Program-made: the position numbers and the translations under genes
Notes under the pieces: model-generated
Seen by the model: only the letters and a program-made list of their open reading frames with translations
Told to the model about the DNA's origin: nothing
The model's database searches: none
Assembly: GCA_905221605.1 (NCBI GenBank)
Contig: CAJNDS010002415.1
Coordinates: 177,001-241,000 of the forward strand
From: Symbiodinium natans
Taxonomy: Eukaryota > Sar > Dinophyceae > Suessiales > Symbiodiniaceae
DNA: 64,000 nucleotides
Reading direction: 5' to 3'
Shown here: one piece after another, positions 23,001 to 37,200 of the stretch
Numbering within the stretch: the stretch's first letter is position 1
Layout: each line of letters starts with the position of its first letter

Positions 23001-26000
23001 GTTCAGGGGTTTGGGGGCTAGGGTTTTGGGGTTGGGTTTAGAGTTCAGAGGTTAGGGTTTTGGGGGTTTAGGGGGCCAGAGGTTTAGGGAAACAAGGGCT
23101 GAGTGCTGTAGGGCGCGGCTTGTTTTGGTGGGGGTTGGGCCCGGGGTTAAAGGGGGTGGCGGGGGGAAAGGCTGCTGAGGTTTCTCTTAGGACTCTCAGG
23201 AGCTGCCAAGAGCTCAAGCTACTTCGCTGGTTGGCGTCTGCGGGGTCCCTTCCTTAAGGACCAAATGACCTCTAAAAGGCTTTACGGGTCATATACCCTA
23301 GTAGAGATTATAGAGTAGTATGATGACAGGGTAGAAAACTATATAACTCCAATTTGTATGATGATAGGGTATATGACCCCCCCCCCCAATTTTAGGGTTC
23401 GTTTACATGTGGTCCCCAATGTTGAAGCCGTAAGGTTGTTGGTTCTCAAGGCGCATACTTGGAGGTTCGCTGCGTCGTGCAAGTTGGGGTAGAAGTGTAT
23501 GGTGAATATAGCTGTAGCCTTGTTTAGGGTACTCACAACATTCATGAGCCTCCAAGTAGGATTTAAGACGAGTCTCTCTCTCCCTCACTCGCTCGCTCTC
23601 TCTCTCTCCACCTTACACGGGCTCCATATACAGGGCCCCAGGACTTTGGGACATAGAGTTTCGAGCCTGAACTCACTGCCCACACTGAGGAAGCGGCACC
23701 TCCACCGATGACCACGAGCTTCTCGGGCACCTGCTTCCTGGGCGCGCGCGAGCGCGCAGGAGGAGGCCGGAACGGGTGGAAGCTTTAGGTTTGGGGTTTA
23801 CTAGGGGGTGGGGTGGGGTGGGTGGAGGGGCCTATTGGCAATTGGCAGGTATTTGGTGACCCTACAAGCCTTTAACCGTAAACCCTGAAGCCCTGAACTA
23901 AAACACAGGCGGTCAGGGTGCAATCTAACAGGTGACATCATCCCCATGCCCCACGGGCCGTCGCACTCACAGGTACGTACAGCAACCCGTCTGCTGTAGA
24001 AAAAGGTTTAGGGCCTAGCTTAAGTTTTAGGGTTGAGGGCTTAGGCAAGCCCTATGCCGATTTTTCGCATAAGCTGTGGAAGATTGGGTTGCCCCGCCCC
24101 CCCCCCCCCCCCCCCCCGCCAGATAGAATTCGCCGTGGCGTGCAAAGAGCGACGGCCATTTGGAGAACCGGCCCTTTGGTGTGTTGAGGGTTGGACGCGC
24201 TCGAGGGTCTACGTCTTGCGCTTTCGGGTCTTCCTTAGGGACCGAACCCCAACATTGGGGTCATATGCCATATACTACTATAATCTCTTTCAGGGTATAT
24301 AAACCCTGAACCCTACACCCTAAACCCGTAAATCCTTTAGAGTTCCTTTGGTCCATCAGGTTTGTGCCTGAAGGCCCTGAGCGTCTACTTGGAGGTTCAT
24401 GGTACTTATAACTGTCCTTACAACCACTTATAAGCCCCTTAAGTGCCCTAATATGGTTATACTTGGGTTAAGTACAGATACAGTAGTATTGGGCTCTTAA
24501 GTCCCCTGGGCCTCCAAGTAGGGGACTTTTTTCAGCTGCGGGTGTGAGAGGACTGGGCCAAGAGTCAGATCGAGGGCGCCGGTGGAAGAGACAATCCTGG
24601 GCTGTATGTACAGGGTTTAGGGTTTAGGGTTTAGGGTTTAGGGTTTAGGGTTTAGGGTTCAGGGTTTAGGGTGTAGGATCTAGGGTTTAGGGTTTAGGGT
24701 CTAGGTTTAGGGTTTAGGGCTTTGGGTGCTTAGGCAGCTCTTGGGAGCCTCAGAAAAAGTGCTACTAGTCGGAGGCTTCGAAAAGCCCTGCAACCTTGTA
24801 ACCCTAAACCTTCGAAACCTAAACTCTAAACCCGAAATCCTTGAACCCTAAATCCTAAATCCTAAGCCCTAAGCCCTAAACCCTCGAACCCTAAAACCGA
24901 AACCCGGAAACCGAGAGATGAGGGAGAGGGCTTCGGCTTCAAGACCCATCAGCCCTGGAAGCCAAGGTTTAGGGTTTAGGGTTTAGGGTTTAGGGTTTAG
25001 GGTTTAGGGTTTAGGGTTTAGGGTTTAGGGTTTAGGGTTTAGGGTTTAGGGTTTAGGGTATTGGGGATTTTGGGGCTGAGGTTTCAGGGTACTAGGAACC
25101 CAAGGCCTTCTCTACTTCCGGGGACCTCACAGTCAGGTTCCCAGAGCCCTTGACCCTAAACCCTAAACCCTAAACCCTAAACCCTAAAACAACGATTAAG
25201 CTCCAGAAGTTCTAAGAAAACGCTGAAAACCCAGAAGACCTAAGGGTTCACGTACCTTTTGTCGTATCTACTTGGGCCTGAAAGGGGCGCTTCATAGCAG
25301 TTGTAGGGCCCGAAGTATATGCTACGTAGGTACATGGACCCTTCAAACCCTCTGCAAGAAATATGGTCCTCTTAAACTCAATAAGGGAAAAATTAACATG
25401 TATCAAGGGCCTACGTAGCTACATAGCTAGACCCCTTAGGGAAAGAAGACAACCCGAATCCGAAGCTGAGTCAAGCGGCTGTTCCTCATCCACTGCAACG
25501 AAGGGCAACTTCTCAATGACTTCAGAGCCCGTCGCCAACCTGTGTGTCTGTGGGCTAGGTGTTTCGGGTTTAGGGTTTAGGGCTTGAGGGTGGTGAGGTG
25601 TTTTTTTGAGTTCAGGGTTTAGAGGGGTATGGGGACCATTTCAGAACTCAACCCTAAACCCTACACCCCAAACCCTAAACCCTATAGACCCTAAACCCTA
25701 AACCCACAACCCCAGCTCTAAACGGGCTTTTGGGCGTTCAAGGCTGAGATTCTCGGCCCTCCGGGCGAAACTTTGCCTCTGGTTCTTAGTGGGGAATCAG
25801 GGACTTAGCTACCTTGTAGTAGGATTCTCCTTACAATCAGGACCCCAATCAGGTACGTACGGCACGTACCCCTAATTTCGAAAACTCCCATATGTATATA
25901 AAGAGACTTTGAAGGATACTTTTGGGAAATATATATCTTGTAGCTCCCTATATATAGAAATATTTTCCGTCAAGGGATTCTATGTGGTACCTACTTCCCT

Positions 26001-29000
26001 ACTGAGAACCAGTGGTTTACGGAAGCCTTTGCCCAAAAAACGGACCCGAACCCTCATCGTCACTCAAACTGCTATCCACGCATATCGAAGCTTCGGCCGT
26101 TAACCCAAGGGCTTCGATTGCGGATGAAGGGTATAAGGGTCTCAGGCTTGGTCTCAGGGTTTAAGGGTTTAGCAGCCGAACATCTTGCAGCATGTGGGTG
26201 CCAAGACAACTCGGGCTGCGAGGCCATCGCTGAACCCGAAGCCCTCGACCCAAACACGCCGCTTCTCAGTTCACCCATTGCTGATCTAGGCGTTTTCCTA
26301 GCTTTTGCTGCTGAGATGCACAGCAGCTGTATCCAACTCAGGCACAAATAAACGGGTGGGGGGGAGGGCCTTGTAGGGGACTTATGGTATGCAAGAAGGT
26401 GTGTAGGCTACAGCAGGGTTCAGGTTTAGGGTTTTACGGTTTTAGGGCTTAGGGTGGCTACTGTCCGCAAACCGCACGAAAGCGGTGCTGCAGATTTCTT
26501 GCATCGTCTGTAACCCTAACTCTCCAAATCAGGGTTTAGAGTTTAGGGTTTAGGGCCTACAGGGTTTAGGGTTTAGGGCCTGCAGGGTTTAGGGTGTAGG
26601 GCCACAGCCCAGGGGCATGATGTTCTTGGCCGTGATGGTCTGCTCACCACTGCCGTCGTTCATGGCCACAGTGACCTCTGCAGGTCAAGGGTCAGAGGTC
26701 GGGCAAGCATGCTCTAAGCTAAAAAGGTCTATATATATATATATATACACACATAAAAAACACATATGTGTCTATCTCTATATATATATATACATATAGA
26801 TATCTATATTTATCTATATCTAGACCTAAATCTATCTATCTATCTATATATATATATATATGTTGGGAATGCGAGTTTTGGGCCGCTCATCTGGATGTTC
26901 TTTATCATGACTGGCGGCGTCTGTCTCTGCAGCGGTCGCTGGACATACGGGTTTAGGGTTTAAACCCAAAACCCTTTCAACCCCGTGGGTTTAGGGTTTA
27001 GGGTTAAGGGTTAAGGGTTTGGGGTTTAGGGTTTAGGGTTTAAGATGTGAACGGCTGGTCGCTGAGGTGGAGCGGCAAGTGATGAAAGTTAAAAGTCCTT
27101 GTCTTAGAAAATGCTGACATCAAAGGATCTCCTCTTTTATTGAGAATTACAAGCCCTACACCCTAAAATAGCCCTAGCCCTAAACCCCAAACCCTTGATG
27201 AATTCTAAGGCCCAAACCAAACCCTTGAATAATTAACCCTAAGCCCCAAACCCTCAACCCGAGAACCCATAGCCTCCTGCTTCCATCCCAAACCCCGAAC
27301 CCTAAACCCTAAACCCTAAACCCCAAACCCCACACCCCACATCCCAAACCCTAAACCCTAAACCCTCAACAACCGCAAGGCCGTGGCCGAGTTTGGCCCC
27401 GTGAGCTTGCCATGGCCCTTGAGGTAGGTGACCTGCGTGGGGTTTAGGGTTTAGGGTTTAGGGTTTAGGGTTTAGGGTTTAGGGTTTAGGGTTTAGGGTT
27501 TAGGGTTTAGGGTGTATACGGTTTAAAGTTTAGGGCCTCTCGGGTTTAGGGTTCAGGGCCTCTCAGGCTTAGGGTTGAGGGCCCCTATAGGGTTTAGGAG
27601 TTAGGGTTGAGGGCCTATCGGGTTTAGGGTTTAGGGTTTAGGGTTTAGGGTTTAGGGTTTAAGGGTGTGGGCTTCAGGGTTGGACGGTTTAGAGGAGATT
27701 TTTGCGTAGGGATCAGCAGGGGACCTGTATTACTACTATTTGCTTAAGAACCCCGCAAGAAGGATTATAATCCCCATATTGCCCTTATAAGGAATGCATG
27801 TTTTTAGGCAAATAGTAGATTGGGCTATGGTTAAGGCTGCAGGGGTTCTCCCCTAAACCCCCTAAGCCAAAACCTTGAGGCTTAGCGGTTACGATATGAA
27901 AAGTTCGGGGTTTGCAAGGAGATTTTGGGGTTTAGGGGGTTCACTGTGCGCAGATGTAAACCCCAAACCAGCTATATAGACCCTAAGGCTTTCTGCGGTT
28001 TAGGGTTTAGGGCTTATGGGGCTCAGGGGCTCGGACTGCAATTACGAAATGGTACGAAGCAACCAATAACAGCCAAAGGCAAAACCCAAAGTGCCAAAAC
28101 ACGCTAAACCCTTACCAAGACGCGGGCGGTCCTTAGACGAGGCGCGTGCAGGCACCAACATGAAAGATTGAATGAAGTCTGCTCCACGCGGCCATTCCGG
28201 CTTCTTTTGCCATGCCACCGCGCATGGTGCAGGGCATCTGCGCCCGGGCCATTCCGCGCAGCCACTGCGCCCTCTCTCTTCCATGCGCCACTTCTGCTTC
28301 GTCCTGGTCCTCCGATCCGTGGTCCCACAGGCGAAGCATGAGGCTCGTAGCAACTTCTGCTCGAGACGTCAAGGCTTGCTCGTGGCTCTGGGATGTACAC
28401 TGCGTCATAGCGGGCCCTAAACTTGATGGGGCTCACAAAGCCTTATGGGTTAGGGTTTAGGGTCTATAGGGTTTAGGGTCAAACCCTGTAAGCCCTGAAG
28501 CCCTGAAGCTCTGAAGCCTAAAACGCGAAACCGATACCACCCTGAAACAAATCACTCGTGTTGGGAAGGGGCCCCTGCCGGCTTTATCGTTCAGGGTACA
28601 GGGTTCAGGGGGGAGGACAGGTGTTTAGATCTAGGGTTGCGCTGAAACCCTAACACCCTAACAACCCGAAACCCTGAAACCCGACAAGCACAAACCCTAA
28701 CATCCTAACACCCTAACACCCTACGACCCAGAACCCAAACCCTGCAAGCCCTCTTCTGACTGGTTCGTGATAGGGAAGGAGGGCATGAGGTACCCTTTTC
28801 TAATCCCTTAAAGGGCCCTAAACCCTAAACCCTAAACCCTAAAACCTAAGCCCTAAGCCCTAAACCCTAGCCCTAAACCCGATTCCCTACTAAGAATCAG
28901 GGAATCTTCCCTCGCTCAACGGGATCGCCTTGTCCCTCTTGAAGAGGCCCTCAATGCCTTCCAGGGTTTAGGGTTTAGGGTTTAGGGTTTAGGGTCGAGG

Positions 29001-29965
29001 GAACTGTTTTTTAAGGGAGTTCAGGGGCAGGCTGTACCCTTATGCACTCGGAGTAGGCAAGACTGTGCGAAAGTACAGTCGGACCTCGACTGCCTGGGCC
29101 CTTAAACCCTAAACCCTAAACCCTAAACCCTAAACCTAGGAGAGAACCGGAGAGTTTGAGGGCTTATTTACGTGGGCAGACACCAAGCCCTTCCTTTCCT
29201 TCTGGCCAGCTTCAGGGTTGGTAAACCCTAAACCCTAAACCCTAAACCCTAAACCCTAAACCCTAAACCCCCTTTCTGAATCCCACGAGCCGCTGCCAAT
29301 TCTGGCACCGGGCTTCAAGAGGAAGATTGGCCGGGGATTAGGGCAACACCCCAAACCGCCAATTAAAAAACACACACACCCCTTACGATGATACAGGACC
29401 CTTAATATAGATCCCATCCCTAAACCCTAATCCCTAAACCCTAAACCCTAAACCCCCTCAACCCTAAACCCTAAACCCCGGAGTAAGGTGCCCCCTAGTA
29501 CCGGAACCCCCCCCCATATACAACTGCTGTCTGTCGGTCATGCAGCCGCAAGCGCCACAAAGCCGCCAAGGCGCTGCACTAGGGTTTAGGGTTTAGGGTT
29601 TAGAGTGAAGGCCTCGTGGAGGAGCTGTGACGCAGGAACTGGGATGGAGAAGACCTCTCTCTCCTCGTCTCGGAGGTTGGTTTTCTGGAGAAATGCGGAC
29701 TTGACGTCTCCCGAGGCCGTGGGCGCGGGCAGCTTGGACAGCTGGACAACGAACCCCAAGTTTCAAGTTTGGTTGCAGGAGCATATTCACAGCAGCTTTA
29801 TGGAACCACGGTGACGTCTCCTTTCAGAAGTCTCCACTTCTGGATCAAGCACTGGACAGCGAGTGGCAGCCTCCCTTGAGATGGAGCACCTTTACCAGCC
29901 CTTCACCCTAGCTAAACCCTTGCTTAAACCCTCTGGTTCTTCGTACGGGATGAGAGAAGGAGGGC

Positions 29966-30005
<40 letters not shown>

Positions 30006-30016
30006 ATATATATTAC

Positions 30017-30048
<32 letters not shown>

Positions 30049-33000
30049 TTGTATCTATTTATATCAATTAAATTATGTTAATTTACATTTATATTTACCT
30101 TTACCCTTTAAAGGGTTCTATAGGGCCCAAATCTAATTCCCTCATTCCCTGCTAAGAGCCATGCAGTCAGTAAAACTAGTTGCTACGACGCATGACCCTT
30201 CCACTAAACCCTAAGCCCTAAACCCGAAACCCTAAACCCGAAACCCTAAACCCGAAACCCTAAACCCTAAACCCTAACCCTAAACCCTAAACCCTAAACC
30301 CCAAGCCCTAAGCCCTAAGCCCTAAGCCCAGTACTCCCTGAGGAGGCCTCCAGTGAGCTTCTTCACAGCTGCGTCCTGGCAACTTGAGGGATGAACGGGG
30401 TTTGTGCCTAGGGCTTATAGGGCTTCTAGGGCCTATAGGACTTCTAATAAGTTTTAGGGTTTAGGGTTCAGGGTTCGGGGTTTAGGGTTTAGGGTTTAGG
30501 GCTTCTAGGGCTTGCAGGGCTGCCGCTTGGGGTTTGGGGCTGAGGGCTCTTTGGCTTTGGGGGTTTCGGGCTTAGGGTGAAGGGCTTTGGGGTCCTTGTT
30601 GGCCATCATCTTTCCAAAACCCAAAACCCTAAACCCTGAATCCTACACCCTGAACCTTGAACCCAAAACCCAAAACCCTAAACCCTTGGGGTTTCGGGCT
30701 TAGGGTGGAGGGCGTTGGGGTCCTTGTTGGCCATCATCTTTCCAAAATCCACGGAGAGGCCAGCCTGAGATATGGGCGAGGGTGTCGCTCCAAAAAAAAG
30801 CAGACCAAGTGACTTGCGTTGTAGGGTTTAGTTTAGGGTTTATAGGGTTTGTAGGGTTTGTAGGGTTTGTAGGGTTTATAGGGTTTATAGGGTTTATAGG
30901 GTTTATAGGGTTTCAAGGGTTTCAAGGGTTTCCAGGGTTTCTAGGGTTTCTAGGGTTTAGGGAAAGCCAAAAAGACTCAGGAGGGCTCACAGCTTCCGGG
31001 CTAAGGGGTTTAGGGTTTAGGGTTTAGGGTTTAGGATTTAGGGCTTCGAGTCAAGGTCAGCGCTTGGGGCGTGGAGGGGTTCAGTAAGGTTTCAGGGTCG
31101 GTTTAGGGTTCTTTAGTTTCTGGAAACGGGACTATTGACCGAAACCCATGAAACCTTGGAGCTTGAAGTCTACCCCTGAACCCCAACCCTTGCACTCTTC
31201 AAAAAACCCTAAACCCTAAGTTTGCCCAGCAGCCGAGCCGGTGATCCCTCGCCTCAGTCATCGACAACATGCGGTTGTATAATATAGGGGCCTGAATAAT
31301 TAGAATACGGTTTTGGGGGTTTGGGGCTTCAGGGGTTTTGGTTCGGGTCTTTGCTTGAGGTGCTTCTTGGGGTTTGGGTTCTTAAGCCCGAAGCCAAAAC
31401 CCCTGATTTTAGGCCCTAAGGGTTCAGGGATGTAGGGCTTTTGGGCAAGGATTTCAGGGTTTAGGGTGGGCGTTAGGGATTTTCGCTCTAGGTGCTTGTT
31501 GGGGTTGAGATCTTCAACCCCAACCCTTAAGGCCTGGGTGTAGGCCCGTTTAGGCTTTGAGGGTTGAAGTGTAGGGGTTTAGGGATTTTGGGCTTGAGGG
31601 CTTTAAACCTCAGTCCTTAATCCTATACTGGGGTTAGGGTTGTGAGGTTGAGGCTTTCGGGTTGAGTAGGGAAGCCCTGAACGCTGAGCCCCAGTCCCTG
31701 ACACCCCATCAATCCAGGAGCCATCCAACATACCCCAAACCCATACCCCTTGACCTAAAGGAGAATAGACGGAAGGATTTTACCATACCCCTTAGTTTCT
31801 GCTGAGGTTTAGGGTTTAGGGTTTAGGGTTTAGGGTTTAGGGTTTAGGGTTTAGGGTTTAGGGTGGTTTGCCCTTAAGGGGGGCATGTTGAGTCTTTCCT
31901 AGACTCAAGCGCGGTTCAGGGCTCCGGTTTCACGTGGCACCCAGGCAACCTACTGTCCTACGACCACTGCACAAACCCTAAACCCTAAACCCTAAACCCT
32001 AAACCCTAAACCCTAAACCCTAAACCCTAAACCCTAAACCCTAAACCCTAAACCCTATACTTTACTAACTGTAGTTAGGAGACTTCGAACCTCAGTCAGG
32101 AGCCTCCCAACCGAATTTAGGATTTAGGGCCATGATAACTCTACTTATAACCGGGGACGGGGGCCTCCTTGTAAGCGCAAAACCAGAAACCCTAAGGAAA
32201 GAAAGCACAAATGGCACCCCGCATTAGCGTAGTGTCATGGTCCCTTAATATTGGACCTGAAAAGGGGACCCCTTGTATCCCCCTGTATATACCCTCTACA
32301 ACCCGACGGCCCATGCATCAGAACCCTTTATAAGGGAAGTAATGGACCATATGCGGGGTATAGGGGACCCTCCCCCCAAAACCCTAAACCCTAAACCCGA
32401 AACCCTAAACCCTCAAATAGTAGGGTCCCTAAGAATAAGGACCTCAGCAAGGTACCCCAGATATCGTATAACCCCCATATGAATGGACCATGAAAAAAGG
32501 GACCCCTTTTATACGACGACTTAAGCCCAAGCACAAGCCCAAAAGTTTAGGGTTTAGGGTTTGGGGTGTAGGGTTTAGGGGTAGGGTTCAGGGTTCGGGG
32601 TTCGGGGTTCGGGGTTCAGGGTTCAGGGTTCAGGGTTCAGGGTTCAGGGTTCAGGGTTTAGGGTTTAGGGTTTAGGGTTTGAGAGGCCTTGAGGCTTGGG
32701 TGTGCAGCCGGAAAGCTCCTCAAAGGTCTTCTGGGCTTCGTGGAGCATCGCCGAGCTATGGAGCAGGGCCTGGCAAAAAGCCAAAGCCAAGCAAACCCTA
32801 AACCCCAAACCCTAAACCCCAAATCCTAAACCCTAGCCCTAAACCCTAAACCCTAAACCATAAACCCCAAATCATAAGCCCTAAACCCTAAACCCTAAAC
32901 CCTAAGCCCTCCCAACGCCCCGTTTAGGGGTTTCCGACTTGGGGCTTGAGGTTTAGGGGTGTACCGAAGCAACGTATTCCTGGGCTTTCAAAGCAAAGAA

Positions 33001-34227
33001 CCCTAAACCCTAAACCCTAAACCCTAAACCCTCGCGACTTTGAGGGTCCCAAGTAGAGATGCCTAAACCCTGTAGAACCGAAAACCCCTAACCCAAACCC
33101 TAAACCCTACATCAGGACCCTAAGCCCAGGTAGCCGCCCCGTCCCAGTAAAGGCCCCTAAAAAGCATGAACCCCTCTAACGGCCCGCAAGCCAAAAGCCT
33201 CAAACCTCTCTTTGTGATGATCTTGGGGGGTTTGGGAGTTTAGGGTTTAAGGGTTTAGGGGTTCAGGGGGTTAGGGGTTTAGGGTTTAGGGCTTTGGCAT
33301 TAGTTCTGCGTAGTCGATTCTAGTTTGGCGGTTGAAGGGATCAATGCGTACACACCGCGCCAAGAAGCCAGACCCCAAGCATAATACACACGTTAACTTC
33401 GTGGTCTTGGGGAAGAAGGAAATTAGGTCCTCAATATAAATCTTTTGAAGAGTTCTAAGACAGGGGGTTATCTAAGTCCATACAAGGAGCCTCCATAGTT
33501 ATAAGTAGAGTTGTAAGGACACTACGTTGGGGGTATAAGCTCCTACAACTTAGGTTCTAAGTCCCTGAAATACAGTGAGTATTGTAAGGGCTCCCTCCGC
33601 AATGTTTCCCTGCTACACCCTAAACCCTAAACCCTAAACCCTAAATCCTGAACCCTGAGCCCTAAACCCTAAACCCTAAACCCTAAACCCTGAACCCTAA
33701 ACCCTAAACCCTAAACCCTAAACCTAAATCGAGAGCATGGCTGCCCAGCGCCGGCGCGCCTTGGATGGGATGCATCCGACCTGGCTGCTGTTCACTGAAC
33801 CCTAAACTCCAAAACCGCCTAAACCCTACGGGCTTAGGGTTTAGGGTTTAGGGTTTCGGGTTTAGGGTTTAGGGTTTAGGGCTACTTGGAGGTGTTTTGG
33901 TTCTTATAACCCCAACTCACTTATAAGCCCCCTAAGTCCTCTAAGTGGGTTGTAAGTAGGCTTATAATTAGAGTTTGAGTATCCATGGACCTCCAAGTGT
34001 AAACCTGACCTTATACCCTAAACCTTGTCGTTGCAACCCCCGCACATATAAGAAAGAAGACTGGGAAAGATCATCCACAGAGCCTCCAAACTCGAACCTG
34101 GGAATCTTCGAACTAGACGTAGATCGATACTGATAAACAGGTCGCGATTTTGGAAAGCGTCACCCCTAGGGCCCGACTAGGCCGGTTGAAGGCGGGCTAT
34201 GTGAGCCGTATTTTGGGTTTGGGGGGG

Positions 34228-34266
<39 letters not shown>

Positions 34267-37200
34267 CATGCGACCCCGGGTTGCGACCCCCCAAACCGTA
34301 AACCTAAACGACAAACCGCTATCCCAGGCACGGAGATGGATGAACCGCTATCCGCCAAACCTGCCCCAAGCCTTCCACATGGGCATGAGGCTGCTGAGGG
34401 TTTCAACCCTACAGCCTAAACCGTACCCAAAACCCTAAACTCCAAAACCTAACCTAAACCCTAACCCCTCACCCCTAAACCATAAACCCTATATAAACCC
34501 AAAACCCGGAGGGGGGGAGGTTGATCCTGGACTGCGGGCATAAGAAACCCAAACCCTGATTCCCGGGCGTCTGGATGAAGTGTGGCCTAAACCCTAAACC
34601 CTAGACCCTGAACCCTTTTCCATAAACCCTAAACTCTGGATTTAGGGAGTCAGAGGCCTGTCCGGTCGGGCTTCCAGGGCAATGCTTTGGCTTAACCCTA
34701 AACACCTTAAACCCCAAATCCAGAAGTGCGAAATCATGGCTGTCCAAGTTGCGTTCAGGCAGGTGCCGCCGGGGGGACCCCGCCTCAGCAGCGATAGCCG
34801 GGGCGAGAAAGAATGCGAAAGGATGAGAGGCTTGGTTAAAGGTTTAAAGTCAAGGGGGCCTTGGCCCTACTCAGAGCATTTCGGCATGATATTCGGGCCA
34901 TTGTAGGGTCTAGAGATTCGGGTTCTGGAGTTGAAAGAGTCTTAGTCTTTGGTACCATGAACATCTGGGGAAGCTGCTAAGGAAAAGGAGCTTAGCAAAC
35001 CGTGACCTCGTCTACATATGGTCGGTTCTCTAATTAACTATGGTGCTTTTGAGGCAGAAGGTCTCTTGAGTACCCCTAAATCGAAGGGGGGGGGCCTCAT
35101 AACAGCAACCCCACAAGGGACCATAACTTTTTTTAGAGAAGTCACCATACATGACGAATTCAGACGGTAAAAGGTACCTTAGCATTGAGCATATGGGTGG
35201 GGGGGGGGGGGGGGGAGGGTTACGATCATAAGGGGCCCCTTGTATGGACCCCAATATGCAATGAGGACGAAACAAGGCACCCCCTCATTTCGGACAACCC
35301 CCCCCCCACCCCCCCCTTCCCCGCCCCTAAACCCTAAACCCTAAACCCTAAATATGTATGTTGTGTGATCCCTAAACCCTAATCCCTGTTTAGGGTTTAC
35401 TCGGCCCCAAACCCTAAACCCTAATCCCTGTTTAGGGTTTAGGTTCAGGGTTTTGGGCTTAGGACCTAGGGATTAACCCCAAACTCTAAACCCTAAACCT
35501 TGAAACCTTGAAGCAGGCAAAATGGGGCCCCGACTTATCGATGCACACGGTCTTCAGGCCGAGCTGGGCGGCCTTAATGGCTCCTGCTCAAGGCTAGAAG
35601 GGGGTTTAGGGTTTAGGGTTTAGGGTTTGGGGTTTGGGGTTTAGGGTTTCGGGTTTAGGGTTTAGGGTTCGGAATTTCGTGACGCATTTGGGAAATCGAT
35701 GCATTATAACCCCCTGTATACCCCGGTAAGGGATTGGTAGGGCTTGAAGCTTGGGGTTCCGAGTGCTTCAAGGCTTTAGGGTAGTGGCAATATGGGGATT
35801 CTTTTCTCATCTTTGTTGGGGCTTCTTAAGCAAATAGTAGAAGATGCAGCTCCAGATGCAACTGGAACTTACCGGATTGAGTGGCGAGGTGGGGTTTAGG
35901 CTTAGGGCTTTAGGGTTTAGGGCTTAGGGTTTAGGGTTTAGGGTCTAGGGTTTAAGACACCCTCAACCCTGGTTGCCTACTTAAGGCCCAGCCTGATCGG
36001 GGGTCTGGGTTTAAAGCACAGGGAGGTACTACAAAATCTCAACAGGTTTACTTGAAGGTGCATGGTACTTACTAACCACTTATAACTGTACTTACAACCC
36101 TACGTATCATATGCCTAAAGGGCCTTATTGGGGTTATCCCAATTATAAGTAGGGTTATGGTTAGCAAGTACCATGAACCTCCAAGTAGGGTTCAGGGTTT
36201 GGAGTGTTAGGGCTGTTGAGTGTCTGGAGGTGCAGTGGATTAGGGGTTCTTGGGCCCAGCAGGCTTTGCGGTAGGGTAGGGGCCCAGGCATTCGTGAGGT
36301 TCAGGGTGGCGACCTCCCCTAGACCAGGGTTTAGGGTTTAGGGTTTAGGGTTTAGGGTTTAGGGTTTAGGGTTTAGGGTTTAGGGCATTATAAACCCCAA
36401 ACCCCAAACGCCTCGAGCCCTCCCCGTCCCCCTGCGCCTGTGTAGCCACCGGGACCCGCGCCGATCACGCCTCGGGAAACTGCAGAGGGGCCCACCTAGA
36501 CTGCGGAAGGCCCAAAGCCCCGAAATACACAAACCCTAAACCCTATAAACCCTAAACCTGAAACCCTAAACCCTAAACCTTAAACCCTAAACCCTCAACC
36601 CCAAACCCTAAACCCTACACCCAGCCATTTTGGGCTTGTCTCCTTTCGGCTTCGCATTCGCCCGCCCTCGTAAATTCTTGGCAAGGGACTAAAGGAGGGG
36701 TTATCTAGGGGTTACTTAGGGGCTACTTAGGTATATAGGGACTATATAAGGTATATGTAAGGGAAGAAGATTAAGGGTCCCTTCTAAAGGGTACCCTTTT
36801 GAGCTTGGCTAGGAACCTAGGACCTAAAAACCGGCCAACCGCTTTGGTACCCCAAATGCCACATTGTAATAAGGGTACCCTTTTTGGGGTTGGTTGCTCA
36901 ATAAGGGGACCTAGGGCCAAAGGGTACCACTAGCCTACCAAGAAACACCCAAAACCCGAGCGCTGAAGGCAGCAGGTAAACGGGTTTGTAAAAGCCAGAA
37001 GAGGGGTTTCAACAGGGCTTCTACAACCCCTCTCTGGCGCCCTCTAGAAAACGGCTAAATCAGCAAGGGGGGGTTAGGGTTTAGGGTTTAGGGTTGAGGG
37101 TTTAGGGTTTAGGGTTTAGGGTTTAGGGGGTCGGTTACTTTATAAGGGGACCTACGACCCAAAAAAGGGCCAAAGGGCACCACTGGGCTTCGAAAAATCA

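Larger units (their letters stand above)
30765..32708 (-). other. DLD: DLD intron 8, longest in the gene, possible hidden microexon
   Basis: Holds two heptamer arrays, a nonamer array, a fold-back element at 32057-32173 and degenerate words. A small exon is expected here because exons 8 and 9 do not join in phase, but I could not pick it out. Confidence 0.5.

Noticed and set aside
30782-31027. Gly-Phe repeat protein on the + strand
   Set aside because: Translation of the TTTATAGGG nonamer array in DLD intron 8.
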